Shown here piece by piece: positions 52,215 to 61,828 of a stretch of DNA of 64,000 nucleotides (position 1 is the stretch's first letter; each line of letters opens with the position of its first letter). Source of the DNA: Halomonas sp. McH1-25 (GTDB taxonomy: Bacteria; Pseudomonadota; Gammaproteobacteria; Pseudomonadales; Halomonadaceae); assembly GCF_022348165.1 (NCBI RefSeq), contig NZ_JAKRFI010000003.1, positions 124,001 to 188,000 on the forward strand, read 5' to 3'. A model generated the notes under the pieces. It worked only from the letters and a program-made list of their open reading frames with translations. It was not told the DNA's origin and searched no databases. The position numbers were made by a program, and so were the translations under genes.

Positions 52215-53705
52215 TCAATGGCCGCCCATCATCTTCTCGACTGCTTCAGGCTTGTCGTGAACGGCGAAGCGATCGACGATCGTCGCACTGGCTTCGTTCA
52301 GGCCCACGATCTCGACTTCGGTGCCTTCGCGACGGAACTTGATCACCACCTTGTCCAGCGCACCTACCGCTGTGATGTCCCAGAAATGGGCCCGCGACAG
52401 GTCGATGCGTACCCGCTCGAGGGTCTCCTTGAAATCGAAGGAATCGATGAAACGATCCGCCGAGGTGAAGAATACCTGTCCAACGACTCGGTAGTCTCGG
52501 GTGCGCCCCTCATCGCTCATTGCGCTATCGATATACAGTACCTGCCCCACCTTGTTGGCAAAGAACAGCGACGCCAGCAGCACGCCGACGAACACGCCGA
52601 TAGCCAGGTTATGCGTCGCCACCACGACAATGACGGTGGCCAGCATGACGATGTTGGTACTCATGGGGTGCTTCTTCAGGTCGCGCAGCGATTCCCAACT
52701 GAACGTCCCGATGGAGACCATGATCATCACCGCCACCAGCGCGGCCATGGGGATCTGCGAGACCCAATCGCTGAGGAATACGACCATCATCAGCAATACC
52801 ACACCGGCGATCAGCGTGGACAAGCGGGTACGTCCACCGGATTTCACGTTGATCACCGATTGGCCGATCATCGCGCAGCCGGCCATGCCGCCGAACAGGC
52901 CGGCGCCGATGTTGGCCAGGCCTTGTCCCTTGCACTCGCGGTTCTTGTCGCTCGGGGTATCGGTCAGTTCATCGACGATAGTCGCCGTCATCATCGACTC
53001 GAGCAGGCCCACCACGCATAGCATGATCGCGTACGGGAAGATGATCATCAGCGTCTCGAGTGTCAGCGGCACGTCCGGCCACAGGAACACCGGCAGCGTG
53101 TCGGGCAGTTCACCCATGTCGCCGACGGTACGAATGTCCATGCCGCTCATCATGTAAACGATGGTCAGCACGACGATACACACCAGCGGCGAGGGTACCG
53201 TCTTGCCGATCCTGGGCAGCAGCGGAAACAGATAGATGATGCCAAGCCCGGCGGCAGTCATGGCGTACACGTGCCATGTCACCCCGGTCAGCTCGGGCAA
53301 CTGGGCCATGAAGATCAATATCGCCAGGGCATTGACGAAGCCGGTGACCACCGAACGCGACACGAAGCGCATCAGCTCGCCCAGGCGCAGGTAGCCGGCG
53401 ACGATCTGAAGTACGCCGGTCAGCAGCGTGGCCGCGAGCAGGTACTCGAGGCCGTGTTCGCGCACCAGGGTCACCATGAGCAACGCCATGGCGCCGGTGG
53501 CCGCCGAGATCATCGCCGGACGGCCGCCGGCGAAGGCGGTGATCACGGCGATACAGAACGAGGCGTAGAGGCCGACCTTAGGGTCGACCCCGGCAATGAT
53601 GGAAAAGGCGATGGCCTCGGGTATCAACGCCAGGGCGACGACGATACCGGCGAGGGAATCGTTCTTGATATTGGAAAACCAAGTCTGTCGTAGGGAGCGG
53701 ATCAT
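52215..53705 (-). CDS. SulP family inorganic anion transporter with STAS domain
   Basis: About 496 aa from the ATG at 53705. Residues ~20-400 form the membrane domain ([34 protein letters not shown] is the SulP signature) and the last ~120 residues form a STAS domain ([31 protein letters not shown]). SulP proteins move sulfate, bicarbonate or other anions with Na+ or H+. The substrate cannot be fixed here; in a halophile, Na+-dependent bicarbonate uptake is possible. A pair with a universal stress protein gene downstream is seen in other genomes. Confidence 0.92.
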   Translation of the reverse strand: MIRSLRQTWFSNIKNDSLAGIVVALALIPEAIAFSIIAGVDPKVGLYASFCIAVITAFAGGRPAMISAATGAMALLMVTLVREHGLEYLLAATLLTGVLQIVAGYLRLGELMRFVSRSVVTGFVNALAILIFMAQLPELTGVTWHVYAMTAAGLGIIYLFPLLPRIGKTVPSPLVCIVVLTIVYMMSGMDIRTVGDMGELPDTLPVFLWPDVPLTLETLMIIFPYAIMLCVVGLLESMMTATIVDELTDTPSDKNRECKGQGLANIGAGLFGGMAGCAMIGQSVINVKSGGRTRLSTLIAGVVLLMMVVFLSDWVSQIPMAALVAVMIMVSIGTFSWESLRDLKKHPMSTNIVMLATVIVVVATHNLAIGVFVGVLLASLFFANKVGQVLYIDSAMSDEGRTRDYRVVGQVFFTSADRFIDSFDFKETLERVRIDLSRAHFWDITAVGALDKVVIKFRREGTEVEIVGLNEASATIVDRFAVHDKPEAVEKMMGGH

Positions 53706-54051
53706 TCTCGATTCCGTGATTGTCAGCCGCTCACGCTCCCGCAATGGGCAGATAGCCCGTATGGCAGGAAAAGAAACGCAGCGGGGGTTCGTATACAGGC
53801 AGGCCGCACGACACTGCCGTCGTCAAGCAAGATACGCGCTGGCCATGAGCGGAGAATGACGAGACGAGCCCATGCCATCGCAGCATGCAGGGAGCATGCG
53901 AGGAAGGTCAGGCGCTAGGGTGGACTGCAGCCGGTACAGGATGGGGACATCGGGGTTGCGCTTCCGGTCATGAATGGCGTCAACGAATGCGACCTTGGTC
54001 GCATTCGCTCGGTTAACAAGTCGCGAATTCTAGCAGATTTGTCCGCCCCCT
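53706..54051. other. 346-bp intergenic stretch upstream of the SulP gene
   Basis: Between the SulP start and the stop of the EamA gene, both on the minus strand. It contains the palindrome at 53985-54006 and presumably the SulP promoter. No gene is recognised. Confidence 0.5.
53985..54006. repeat. 22-bp perfect inverted repeat
   Basis: GAATGCGACC (53985-53994), two T, then GGTCGCATTC (53997-54006). Located 46 bp after the EamA gene stop on the minus strand; it may end that transcript or act as an operator for SulP. No T-run is present. Confidence 0.55.
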
Positions 54052-54978
54052 TCACGACCGCGCGACGGAAGGGGCATTGCTGGACGGTGAGCTTGCCTGG
54101 CGCTCCAGGCGACGTTCGATCAGGCCTTTGGCCAATAGCGTGCCCAGCACCACGGCGCCGCCAATGAACGCCAGCGGCGAGGGTTGTTCCCCAAGGATCC
54201 ACCAAACCCATAGCGTACCGGCCACGGTTTCGAGCAACATCAGCAAGCTGACGTCGGCTGCCGGCAGATACAGCGGCCCGCGCTGGATCAAGGTAAAGCC
54301 CAGCGGCAGCAGAACCAGGCACAGCAATGCCAGCCAGCCCGCCTGCGGTACCGAGGGCAGCATGATCCCGCCCGTCATCGTTGCCATGGGCCAGGCCACG
54401 ACGACGAGAAACAGGCCCGACACGACCAGCATGGGGCTCATGTCGACATCGGGACGGGTTCGGCACAGCGTGAAGTTCGCCGCCATCGAGACCGCGGCAA
54501 GCAGCGCAAAGGCGTTGCCCAGCCACGATCCGGGACCGGCATCGTCGAGTACGATCAGCGACGTTCCCGCCAGGCACAGCAGGATCGACAGCCAGGTCCG
54601 CCACGGCAGCCGCTCATGCAGGAAAAGCCGTGACAGCAAGGCCGCAATCAGTGGCGTACCGGCCAGGATCATCAGCACGTTGCCGCCCTTGGTGTACTGG
54701 TTGCCCAGCACGAAACCGAGGTTGGACAGGCCGAAGAATATCGCGACACCAAGCCCGGTGAGGCCGCAACGACAGAACATCGTCGCGATGCGACGTCCGC
54801 TGCGCAGTAGCAGCACGACCAGCATACCCAGTCCAAACAACGCTCCGCGCCAGAACAGCACTTGGCTGTCGGGCATGCCCACCAGCTTGATCAACAGTGC
54901 ATCGGGAGAAATGATCAGCGGACCCGCCGCCGTCATCAGCAGGCCTTTCTGGCGCAAGGACAACGAAGAAAACGACAA
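54052..54978 (-). CDS. EamA family DMT transporter
   Basis: About 308 aa from a TTG at 54978, preferred because GAGGGG lies 5 nt upstream; an ATG at 55029 would add 17 residues but has no ribosome site. Ten membrane segments form two EamA repeats (LIISPDALLIKLVGMPDSQVLFWRG early, ETVAGTLWVWWILGEQPSPLAFIGGAVVLGTLL late). Predicted inner-membrane exporter of a small molecule. It is normal in length, unlike the two other EamA frames of this window. Confidence 0.88.
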   Translation of the reverse strand: MSFSSLSLRQKGLLMTAAGPLIISPDALLIKLVGMPDSQVLFWRGALFGLGMLVVLLLRSGRRIATMFCRCGLTGLGVAIFFGLSNLGFVLGNQYTKGGNVLMILAGTPLIAALLSRLFLHERLPWRTWLSILLCLAGTSLIVLDDAGPGSWLGNAFALLAAVSMAANFTLCRTRPDVDMSPMLVVSGLFLVVVAWPMATMTGGIMLPSVPQAGWLALLCLVLLPLGFTLIQRGPLYLPAADVSLLMLLETVAGTLWVWWILGEQPSPLAFIGGAVVLGTLLAKGLIERRLERQASSPSSNAPSVARS

Positions 54979-55053
54979 GACAACCCCTCGATCGGCAACG
55001 TTCGGCCGCTCAGCCTGAGCGTATTTCATGCATTAGGCAAGCCGGATCGAGGC

Positions 55054-55884
55054 TCAGCCCAAGTCGGTGCCGTCACCGCCCTGTTCGGTACGTTGCGAGG
55101 GTGAAGTTGCCCGTTCCTTGGGCGATACACTCGCGCCCCCTTGGCCCATCGCCTTGAACGCTTCCATGATATCCATGGGCAGCGGAAACACGATCGTCGA
55201 GGAATTGCGGTTGCTCATGTCGCTCATGGTCTGCAAATAGCGCAGCTGCAACGCCGCCGGGTTGGCCGACATGACATGTGCAGCCTCGACCAGCTTTTCC
55301 GAGGCTTGCAGTTCGCCCTCGGCATGGATCACCTTGGCGCGTCGCTCCCGTTCGGCTTCGGCCTGGCGTGCAATGGCACGGATCATGCTCTCGTCGAGAT
55401 CGACGTGCTTGATCTCGACGTTGGCAACCTTGATGCCCCAGTCCTCGGTCTGGGTGTCGATGATCTCCTGAATGTCGTCATTGAGCTTGTCGCGCTCGGA
55501 GAGCATCTCGTCGAGGTCATGCTTGCCGAGCACCGAACGTAGTGTGGTCTGCGCCAACTGGCTGGTGGCAGCGACGAAGTTCTCGACCTGGATGATGGCC
55601 TTCTCGGGATCGACGACGCGAAAGTAGAGTACGGCATTGACGCGCACGGTGACATTGTCGCGGGAGATCACGTCCTGCTCCGGTACGTCCATGGTGATGA
55701 CTCGCAGGTCGACCACCTCCATCTTCTGGATCACCGGAATGATAAGGAACAGCCCTGGCCCCTTGACCGCCTGGTAGCGCCCCAGGAAGAACACCACGCC
55801 ACGTTTGTACTCGGGAAGAATGCGGATCGAGGCCGCGATCAGCAACACGACCAGCACGACGGGGACGAGATACGAAATCACCAT
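55054..55884 (-). CDS. Slipin/stomatin family SPFH protein
   Basis: 276 aa from the ATG at 55884 (AGGAG 7 nt upstream). An N-terminal membrane helix ([17 protein letters not shown]) is followed by the SPFH band domain: [54 protein letters not shown] is the core. The family forms membrane-bound oligomers and works with a NfeD-type protease. The nfeD gene lies 34 bp upstream on the same strand, the standard NfeD-slipin pair. Confidence 0.93.
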   Translation of the reverse strand: MVISYLVPVVLVVLLIAASIRILPEYKRGVVFFLGRYQAVKGPGLFLIIPVIQKMEVVDLRVITMDVPEQDVISRDNVTVRVNAVLYFRVVDPEKAIIQVENFVAATSQLAQTTLRSVLGKHDLDEMLSERDKLNDDIQEIIDTQTEDWGIKVANVEIKHVDLDESMIRAIARQAEAERERRAKVIHAEGELQASEKLVEAAHVMSANPAALQLRYLQTMSDMSNRNSSTIVFPLPMDIMEAFKAMGQGGASVSPKERATSPSQRTEQGGDGTDLG

Positions 55885-55918
55885 GGAGCATCTCCTGCAA
55901 GATTCGTTTAGGCGTTCA

Positions 55919-57346
55919 TCATTGGCTGCCACCGGGCACGATGATGGCATCGAGCGGAATGACCTCGAGGGTCAATCCATCGATGGCGACGATCTTCAAA
56001 TGCTGCCCCTTGCGCACCGGCTGGCGGCTACGCGCATTCCAGCGCTCGCCACCCAGGCGTACATGCCCGCGACCGGTGAAGTCTTCCAGCGCCACCGCCT
56101 CGGCGCCCAACAGTTCGTCCTGCCCGGTACGCGGCCGCTTGCGACGCATCCTGACGAAACCGATCACTGCCCATAGCATGAACCCGGACGCCACCAGCGC
56201 CACGCCGCCAATCAGTGGCGCCGATACCGCCATGGTGCGATCGTCCATCAGGATCACCGAACCGACCACGAAAGCGACCATCCCACCGATCCCCAGAATG
56301 CCGAAGCTGGGCATCAATGCCTCACCGACGATCAGTCCCAACCCCAGCAGCACCAGCGCCAACCCGGCGTAATTGACCGGCAACACCTGAAATGCGAACA
56401 ACGCCAGCAGCAGGCTGATGGCGCCGATGACCCCCGGCACCATGGCGCCGGGATTGATCAATTCGAACAACAACCCGTAGAAGCCGGCGATCATCAACAG
56501 ATAGGCGATGTTGGGGTCGGCAATGACCGACAGGAGTTCGGTGCGCCAATCGGCTTCGACATGTTCAACGCTCAGCTCGGCGGTGCGGAGTGTATGTGTC
56601 CCGTCGTGCATGACCACCTCTCGCCCGTCGATTTGCACAAGCAGATCATCGATATCGGTCGCCACCACGTCGGTCACGTTCTGCTCCAGCGCCTGGCGTG
56701 CAGTAAGGTTCACCGCCTCGCGCACGGCACGTTCGGCCCAGTCGGCGTTGCGCCCGTGGCGCTCGGCCAGGCTGCGAATATAGGCCACGGCATCCTCGAG
56801 CACCTTGCGCTCCATGGCCGTATCGCCCTGGCGTGGCTCGCTGGACTCGGCGTTTTCGTTCCCGTCCTGCTCGGACGTGGCCTGCCCCTCGGGCCGCTCT
56901 TCGTCGCCGCCAGGCGAACCACCGCCCCCGATGCGTACCGGCGTCGCCGAGCCCAGATGGGTGGCCGGCGCCATGGCCGCCACATGGCTGGCCATCAATA
57001 GGTAGGTGCCGGCACTGGCGGCTCGGGCCCCTTGTGGGGCGACATAAACCACCACCGGCACGTCGGAAACGAGCATGGCCCCGATCATGTCGCGCATGGC
57101 TGCATCCAGGCCACCCGGCGTATCCAGACGCAGGATGACGAGTTCGGCACCCTGCGTCTCGGCGCGCTGCAGTCCGCGCTGGAAATAATCGCTGGTGGCC
57201 GGGCTGATGCTGCCGTCGATGGTCATGACCATGGCGGTCTGGCGCGTTTCCTGTGCGCTGACCAACCAAGTCAGCAGCACGCCACAAGTCAACACGACCA
57301 TCCAGACGACACACCTCAGGGCGCTCGAGGCGCGGAGAGAATTCAT
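55919..57346 (-). CDS. NfeD family membrane-bound ClpP-type serine protease
   Basis: 475 aa from the ATG at 57346 (GGGAGG 8 nt upstream). A signal peptide or first helix, then a ClpP-fold protease domain ([24 protein letters not shown], with the nucleophile Ser in [13 protein letters not shown] and the Lys in [15 protein letters not shown]), a linker rich in Gly/Glu/Asn, then four membrane helices and a C-terminal NfeD OB-fold ([18 protein letters not shown]). Long-form NfeD proteins cleave stomatin-like proteins. A polar insert near residues 130-165 is longer than usual. Confidence 0.93.
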   Translation of the reverse strand: MNSLRASSALRCVVWMVVLTCGVLLTWLVSAQETRQTAMVMTIDGSISPATSDYFQRGLQRAETQGAELVILRLDTPGGLDAAMRDMIGAMLVSDVPVVVYVAPQGARAASAGTYLLMASHVAAMAPATHLGSATPVRIGGGGSPGGDEERPEGQATSEQDGNENAESSEPRQGDTAMERKVLEDAVAYIRSLAERHGRNADWAERAVREAVNLTARQALEQNVTDVVATDIDDLLVQIDGREVVMHDGTHTLRTAELSVEHVEADWRTELLSVIADPNIAYLLMIAGFYGLLFELINPGAMVPGVIGAISLLLALFAFQVLPVNYAGLALVLLGLGLIVGEALMPSFGILGIGGMVAFVVGSVILMDDRTMAVSAPLIGGVALVASGFMLWAVIGFVRMRRKRPRTGQDELLGAEAVALEDFTGRGHVRLGGERWNARSRQPVRKGQHLKIVAIDGLTLEVIPLDAIIVPGGSQ

Positions 57347-57531
57347 CACGGCGACCTCCCGGCCAGGAAAAGCCCGGTCCTGCTATCACTGTAGCCTACT
57401 TCAAGGCATCGCCGTTTGGACTCAGATCAAGTCACTGAAGCAGACTTTAGGAGCGCAATCACGAACAGGGCTTGAGCCGCTCCTAGTCAGCAATCACCAT
57501 CAAGAAACCGACGACAAACGTAAGCAACGCC

Positions 57532-58230
57532 ATGGACAAGACGAGCCAGCCCCTTCTGAGCATCATCATCCCCACCCTCAACGAGGCGGCGACCATCGAG
57601 TCCCAGCTGTCGTCGCTGCTGGGTCTGTGGGTGTGTGGCTGCGAAATCGTCGTGGTCGACGGGGGCAGCACCGACGCTACACCCCGGCTCGCTGCCCCTT
57701 ATGCCAGCCAGGTGATCGTCAGCCGGCCCGGGCGAGCCGTGCAGATGAACGCCGGCGCCCGCGCCAGCCGGAGTGAGCGGTTGCTGTTTCTGCATGCCGA
57801 TACACGCCTGCCCCGGCGTGCCGACAAGCTGGTCCTGGCGGCACTGGTCGACGGCCAGCGTTGGGGACGCTTCGACATGCGTCTGGAAGGTCGTTCGCCT
57901 TGGCTGCCGGTGGTGTCACGCGCCATGAATCTGCGTTCACGACTGACCGGCATCGCTACCGGCGATCAGGCCCTGTTCATGACGCGTGACGCTTTCGAGA
58001 CGGTCGGCGGCTTTCCCGAACAGCCCCTGATGGAAGACATCGAACTCTGTCGACGCCTGAAGCGACTCTCCTCCCCGGCATGCCTGCGCGAGCGCGTCCG
58101 CAGTTCGGGGCGGCGTTGGGATACCCTGGGAGCTTGGCGCACCGTCTTGCAGATGTGGCGGTTGCGCTATCGCTACTGGCGGGGTGTCGATAGCCGCACC
58201 CTGGCGGAGGAATACCATGACGTACGCTGA
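57532..58230 (+). CDS. Family 2 glycosyltransferase, TIGR04283 type
   Basis: 232 aa. The GT-A motifs are clear: LSIIIPTLNEAATIESQL, IVVVDGGSTDATPRLA, GRAVQMNAGARASRSERLLFLHADTRLP. This matches the TIGR04283 group, often annotated as arsenosugar-biosynthesis glycosyltransferase, though most members have no arsenic link. It overlaps the next gene, a TIGR04282-type protein, by 14 bp; the pair is a fixed unit in many genomes. Function uncertain. Confidence 0.9.
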   Translation: MDKTSQPLLSIIIPTLNEAATIESQLSSLLGLWVCGCEIVVVDGGSTDATPRLAAPYASQVIVSRPGRAVQMNAGARASRSERLLFLHADTRLPRRADKLVLAALVDGQRWGRFDMRLEGRSPWLPVVSRAMNLRSRLTGIATGDQALFMTRDAFETVGGFPEQPLMEDIELCRRLKRLSSPACLRERVRSSGRRWDTLGAWRTVLQMWRLRYRYWRGVDSRTLAEEYHDVR

Positions 58231-58852
58231 GGCTGCGTTTCCCTTGGCGATTCTCGCCAAGGCCCCGATCCCCGGCCAGGCCAAGACACGTCTCACCCCG
58301 TACCTGAGCGCCGAGGACGCCGCCGAATTACACCGTCGACTGGTCTGGCAGACCCTGGAAACCGCCGTGGCGACTACGGCTCCGGCCGCGATCACCCTGT
58401 GGACTTCACTAGCCCGGCCCGGTTCGTCGGAGTACGCCTTTTTCGAGACCTGCCGTGAGCGCTTCGGCATCCGGCTGGATGAGCAGCCCGCTGGCGACCT
58501 GGGCCAGCGCATGCATGCAGCGCTCGCCGCCATGCCGGGACCCGGCCTGGTGATTGGCTGCGACTGTCCCATTCTGACTCCCGAGCTGTTGAAACGCTGC
58601 TACATCGCTCTGCAAACGGCGGAGTGTGTCTTTCTGCCTGCCGAAGACGGCGGCTACGCCCTGGTCGGCTTGCGCCGTGCCGATCTTCGAATATTCGAGG
58701 GCGTCGACTGGGGTAGCGACCGGGTCATGCGCCAGACCCGGGAACGTATCGATGCCCTCGGCTGGCGGTGCGCCTGCCCTGCCGTGGTCTGGGACATCGA
58801 TCGTCCCGAGGATCTGGAACGCTGGCAGGCCTGGCAGAGCGGTGCCACCTGA
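58217..58852 (+). CDS. TIGR04282-type glycosyltransferase/nucleotidyltransferase-like protein
   Basis: 211 aa from the ATG at 58217 (GGCGGAGG upstream). It has the nucleotidyltransferase-like start LAILAKAPIPGQAKTRLTPYL, then DLGQRMHAAL, VIGCDCPILTPELL and FLPAEDGGYALVGL. The family (TIGR04282, COG3222) is a partner of TIGR04283. The two may make a sugar-containing small molecule; no other genes of an arsenosugar pathway are in the window. It ends 4 bp from the convergent DUF302 gene. Confidence 0.9.
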   Translation: MTYAEAAFPLAILAKAPIPGQAKTRLTPYLSAEDAAELHRRLVWQTLETAVATTAPAAITLWTSLARPGSSEYAFFETCRERFGIRLDEQPAGDLGQRMHAALAAMPGPGLVIGCDCPILTPELLKRCYIALQTAECVFLPAEDGGYALVGLRRADLRIFEGVDWGSDRVMRQTRERIDALGWRCACPAVVWDIDRPEDLERWQAWQSGAT

Positions 58853-58856
58853 CCGG

Positions 58857-59345
58857 TTACTTGCCCGCCGCTTCGCGCGCCACCTCGCCAAGCACCTCAG
58901 CCACCTTGTCCAGCGGCAGATCGCAGTCCTGCATGCCATGACGTTCGGCCAGGTAAGCCGGTGAATTCCACTCGATGCGAGTCGCATTATCGGTCTTGCG
59001 GATCACCATCTTCTGCGGCAGATCGAGCGCTGCACTGCCTTGGCACTGCATCATTGGCGTGCCCACCTTGGGATTGCCGAAGATCACCGTCAACGTGGGC
59101 GGCAGTTCCTGGCCGGCATCGACGGCGCCCTGGGCATGATCGATGACCGTGAACAACTTCAGGTCACGCGACGCCAAGGCCTTGCGCAGGTTCGCTTCGA
59201 CCTCGTTGACCGATTCCTGGCTCGTCACGTATTCGATTCCCGCCGAGGCGCCGCCCGCCGGTGCGCCATGGGCAACGCCCAGCGATAGGCTGACAAGCAA
59301 GGCGCCTAATACCGCACGGCAGCCTACTGGAATACGTGGTGTCAT
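58857..59345 (-). CDS. DUF302 domain secreted protein
   Basis: 162 aa with a signal peptide (CRAVLGALLVSLSLGVAHGAPAGG). The DUF302 domain shows SVNEVEANLRKALASRDLKLFTVIDHAQGAVDAGQELPPTLTVIFGNPKVGTPMM followed by ALDLPQKMVIRK. The fold is TBP-like and the function is unknown; a periplasmic location is likely. It follows the glutamate dehydrogenase on the same strand by 33 bp, so the two may be co-transcribed. Confidence 0.9.
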   Translation of the reverse strand: MTPRIPVGCRAVLGALLVSLSLGVAHGAPAGGASAGIEYVTSQESVNEVEANLRKALASRDLKLFTVIDHAQGAVDAGQELPPTLTVIFGNPKVGTPMMQCQGSAALDLPQKMVIRKTDNATRIEWNSPAYLAERHGMQDCDLPLDKVAEVLGEVAREAAGK

Positions 59346-59378
59346 GGCGGGCTCCTCTTCGATCGGACGGTCGACGCC

Positions 59379-60680
59379 TCAGCCGGCATCGCCATTGAAG
59401 AAACGGTGGGTTCCACGTTGCGCCATGGCATCGGCAATGCGCCCCAGCCCCTGCCGGTAGGCTGCCGCGCGCAGAGAAATGCGTTGTGCTTCGCCAAGAT
59501 CGAAGCAGCGCGTGGCTTCGCGGTCGAGCCGCTCGGCCAGTCGCGCTTCGACCTCGTCGGCGGACCAGTAGTCACCGGTACGGTTCTGCACCCATTCATA
59601 GTAGCTGACGACGACCCCGCCGGCATTGGCCAGCACATCGGGCAGCACGGTGACACCGCGCTCCTCGAGACGTGCATCGGCCGCCGACGTCACCGGGCCA
59701 TTGGCGATCTCCAGAATACTCTCGGCACGCACCCGGTCGACGTTGTCTTCATCGATCTGATTTTCCATGGCTGCCAGCACCAGCACATCGACGTCGAGCG
59801 CCAGCAGGTCCTCGTTGCTCAAGTGCTCCACACCGGATTCCTCGCACAGCGAGGACTCGCAATACACCATGCCCTTGAGCTCGCGGGTGGCATGCTTGTG
59901 CTCATGGATAGGATCGGGATCTAACCCGTCCTGAGACAGGATGGCGCCTTTCGAGTCTGACAACGCCACGATTCGGTAGCCGTCCTGCTTGGCCAGGCGG
60001 GCGAAGTGGTAGGCGGCATTGCCGAATCCCTGGACGGCGACGGTCATGTCCTGGGGCGTCTTGCCCTGGCGCTCGGCCCATAGGTTCAGTACCTGCAATG
60101 CGCCGCGTCCGGTCGCCGCCACACGCCCTTCGGAACCGCCCAGGCCCAGCGGCTTGCCAGTGATCGCCGCCGGCTCCTGACGTCGCACGATTTGGGCGTA
60201 CTCGTCGGTCATCCAGCCCATCACGGTGGGATTGGTATTGACGTCGGGTGCCGGAATATCGCGATCGGGACCAATCACGTCGTGAATGGCGCGGATATAG
60301 CCGCGAGACAAGCGCTCCAGTTCGAGCCGCGACAACTGCTTGGGATCGACGCAAACGCCACCTTTGGCCCCGCCGAACGGCAGACCGAGCACACTGCACT
60401 TGATCGCCATCCAGAAGCTCAATGCCGTGACTTCATCTTGATCGACGTGGGGATGAAAGCGGATGCCGCCCTTGGTCGGCCCCCGCGTATCGTCGTACTG
60501 CACACGCCAGCCCTGGAAGACGCGCAGCGAACCGTCGTCCATACGCACGGGGATACTGACACGAATGCTCAGCCGGGGCTGGGCCAGGCGTTGACGCACG
60601 TCTTCGGCAACATCGAGGTCGTCGTAAATCGCCTCCAGGCGCGACTGGGCATCGCCCAATGTCGTTTCCAGATCGCTCAT
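59379..60680 (-). CDS. Glu/Leu/Phe/Val dehydrogenase (glutamate dehydrogenase)
   Basis: 433 aa from the ATG at 60680 (AAGGAG 8 nt upstream); the ORF to 60863 is a run-in. Catalytic residues are in GLPFGGAKGGVCVDP (Lys) and PAPDVNTNPTVMGWM (Asp); the NAD-binding part has VAVQGFGNAAYHFARLA. It catalyses reversible glutamate/2-oxoglutarate interconversion. The size matches the 410-450 aa family, not the large L_180 type. The coenzyme preference is not certain. Confidence 0.93.
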   Translation of the reverse strand: MSDLETTLGDAQSRLEAIYDDLDVAEDVRQRLAQPRLSIRVSIPVRMDDGSLRVFQGWRVQYDDTRGPTKGGIRFHPHVDQDEVTALSFWMAIKCSVLGLPFGGAKGGVCVDPKQLSRLELERLSRGYIRAIHDVIGPDRDIPAPDVNTNPTVMGWMTDEYAQIVRRQEPAAITGKPLGLGGSEGRVAATGRGALQVLNLWAERQGKTPQDMTVAVQGFGNAAYHFARLAKQDGYRIVALSDSKGAILSQDGLDPDPIHEHKHATRELKGMVYCESSLCEESGVEHLSNEDLLALDVDVLVLAAMENQIDEDNVDRVRAESILEIANGPVTSAADARLEERGVTVLPDVLANAGGVVVSYYEWVQNRTGDYWSADEVEARLAERLDREATRCFDLGEAQRISLRAAAYRQGLGRIADAMAQRGTHRFFNGDAG

Positions 60681-60726
60681 GGACTCACTCCTTCGAGTCG
60701 AATGGTATACGTTACTGGTGTCAAGG

Positions 60727-61692
60727 CTAGGGCGCGCTACAGCTGGCCCCAAAACGATAGCAACTGAAGCAGCGATGGTGGCGCAGCATGACCCGTGTAT
60801 CGAGGCTGTTGCGCAAGGTATCCACGGCATAGTCGGGATCGTCATCCACCAGCGTACAAGCATAGACTTTCACGCGCCCCTGCTGCTTGACCAGCATGCG
60901 ACTGTAGCTGCACATGAAATGCGCCCGGCTCTCGTCGGTCGGATACTTGTCCATGCAATGCTCGGTGATCTCGGGCGAGTCATCGTCGCTGCCGGGCGTG
61001 CCGAAGTCGGGAAACGCGGTGAACGACAGATCGTCAGGCAAGCCCTCGCGCCGGAAGATCGTCCGGAATGAGGCCTCCACAGCCTCACTGTCCTCATCGG
61101 AGGTCTGTTGGCGGGCCACCGAGACATCGAAGCCATGCTCATGCAGCCAGCGGATGCCCTGCAGCGCCTTGGCAAAACTGCCTTCTCCCCGGTCACGGTC
61201 GTGACGTGACGGGTCGGGATGATCGAGACTGACCCGAAAGCGGATCGGGAACGGCTGCGATGCCAGCGGCAACAACTGATGGACACGCCGCAACAGCGGA
61301 TCGGTGGCATTGGTCAGCACGAAGCAGGGACGCCGTTCGCTGGCATAACGCAGGATGTCGATGAAGCCCTTGATCACGAAGGGCTCGCCGCCGGTGAACG
61401 AGAACTGCTTCACACCCAGCTCGACGGCTTCGTCAAGGAAGGGTTGGACGTCGCCGAGGCGCATGGCATTGAGCCGGTCGTCGCCCGGGCGGGAGCCTTC
61501 CAGGCAGAAGGGACATGACAGATTGCAGGCGGTCCCGGTATGCAGCCACAACTCGTCGAGACGCTGAAAATCGATGTAGCCGCGGGGTTCGCCATCACGG
61601 GTATGCGTCCAGGCCCCACGCAGCGCTCGGGAATTCGTTGTATCGACAGTGGCTATTCTGCCTTGCTCTAACGCCGAATCTGTTAAGGTCAT
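60727..61692 (-). CDS. Radical SAM protein
   Basis: 321 aa from the ATG at 61692 (GAGGGAG 7 nt upstream). The [4Fe-4S]-SAM site is C56, C60 and C63 in TACNLSCPFCLEG, followed by GVKQFSFTGGEPFVIKGF, and a cysteine-rich C-terminus (HHRCFSCYRFGASC) that may bind an auxiliary cluster. No family-specific name is recognised. It is divergent from the VTT-flavoenzyme fusion and near the TIGR04283/04282 pair, a set often seen together in other genomes, which suggests a shared small-molecule or selenium/arsenic-type pathway (inference). Confidence 0.85.
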   Translation of the reverse strand: MTLTDSALEQGRIATVDTTNSRALRGAWTHTRDGEPRGYIDFQRLDELWLHTGTACNLSCPFCLEGSRPGDDRLNAMRLGDVQPFLDEAVELGVKQFSFTGGEPFVIKGFIDILRYASERRPCFVLTNATDPLLRRVHQLLPLASQPFPIRFRVSLDHPDPSRHDRDRGEGSFAKALQGIRWLHEHGFDVSVARQQTSDEDSEAVEASFRTIFRREGLPDDLSFTAFPDFGTPGSDDDSPEITEHCMDKYPTDESRAHFMCSYSRMLVKQQGRVKVYACTLVDDDPDYAVDTLRNSLDTRVMLRHHRCFSCYRFGASCSAP

Positions 61693-61828
61693 GAAAGACT
61701 CCCTCGGGTATCGGAAAACGACGATGGCCCGCACGCGATCGCCAGGAAACGTCGATTGCGTATAACCACTGACCCACGGCAAGGATGGCCGTTCCATTTT
61801 TCAAGGATGATGAAAGGGTGGTTGTTTC

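Noticed and set aside
57448-57485. Inverted repeat TAGGAGCG / CGCTCCTA upstream of the TIGR04283 gene
   Set aside because: Eight-base arms with a 22-base spacer are weak; no conserved partner site was seen, so no function is claimed.
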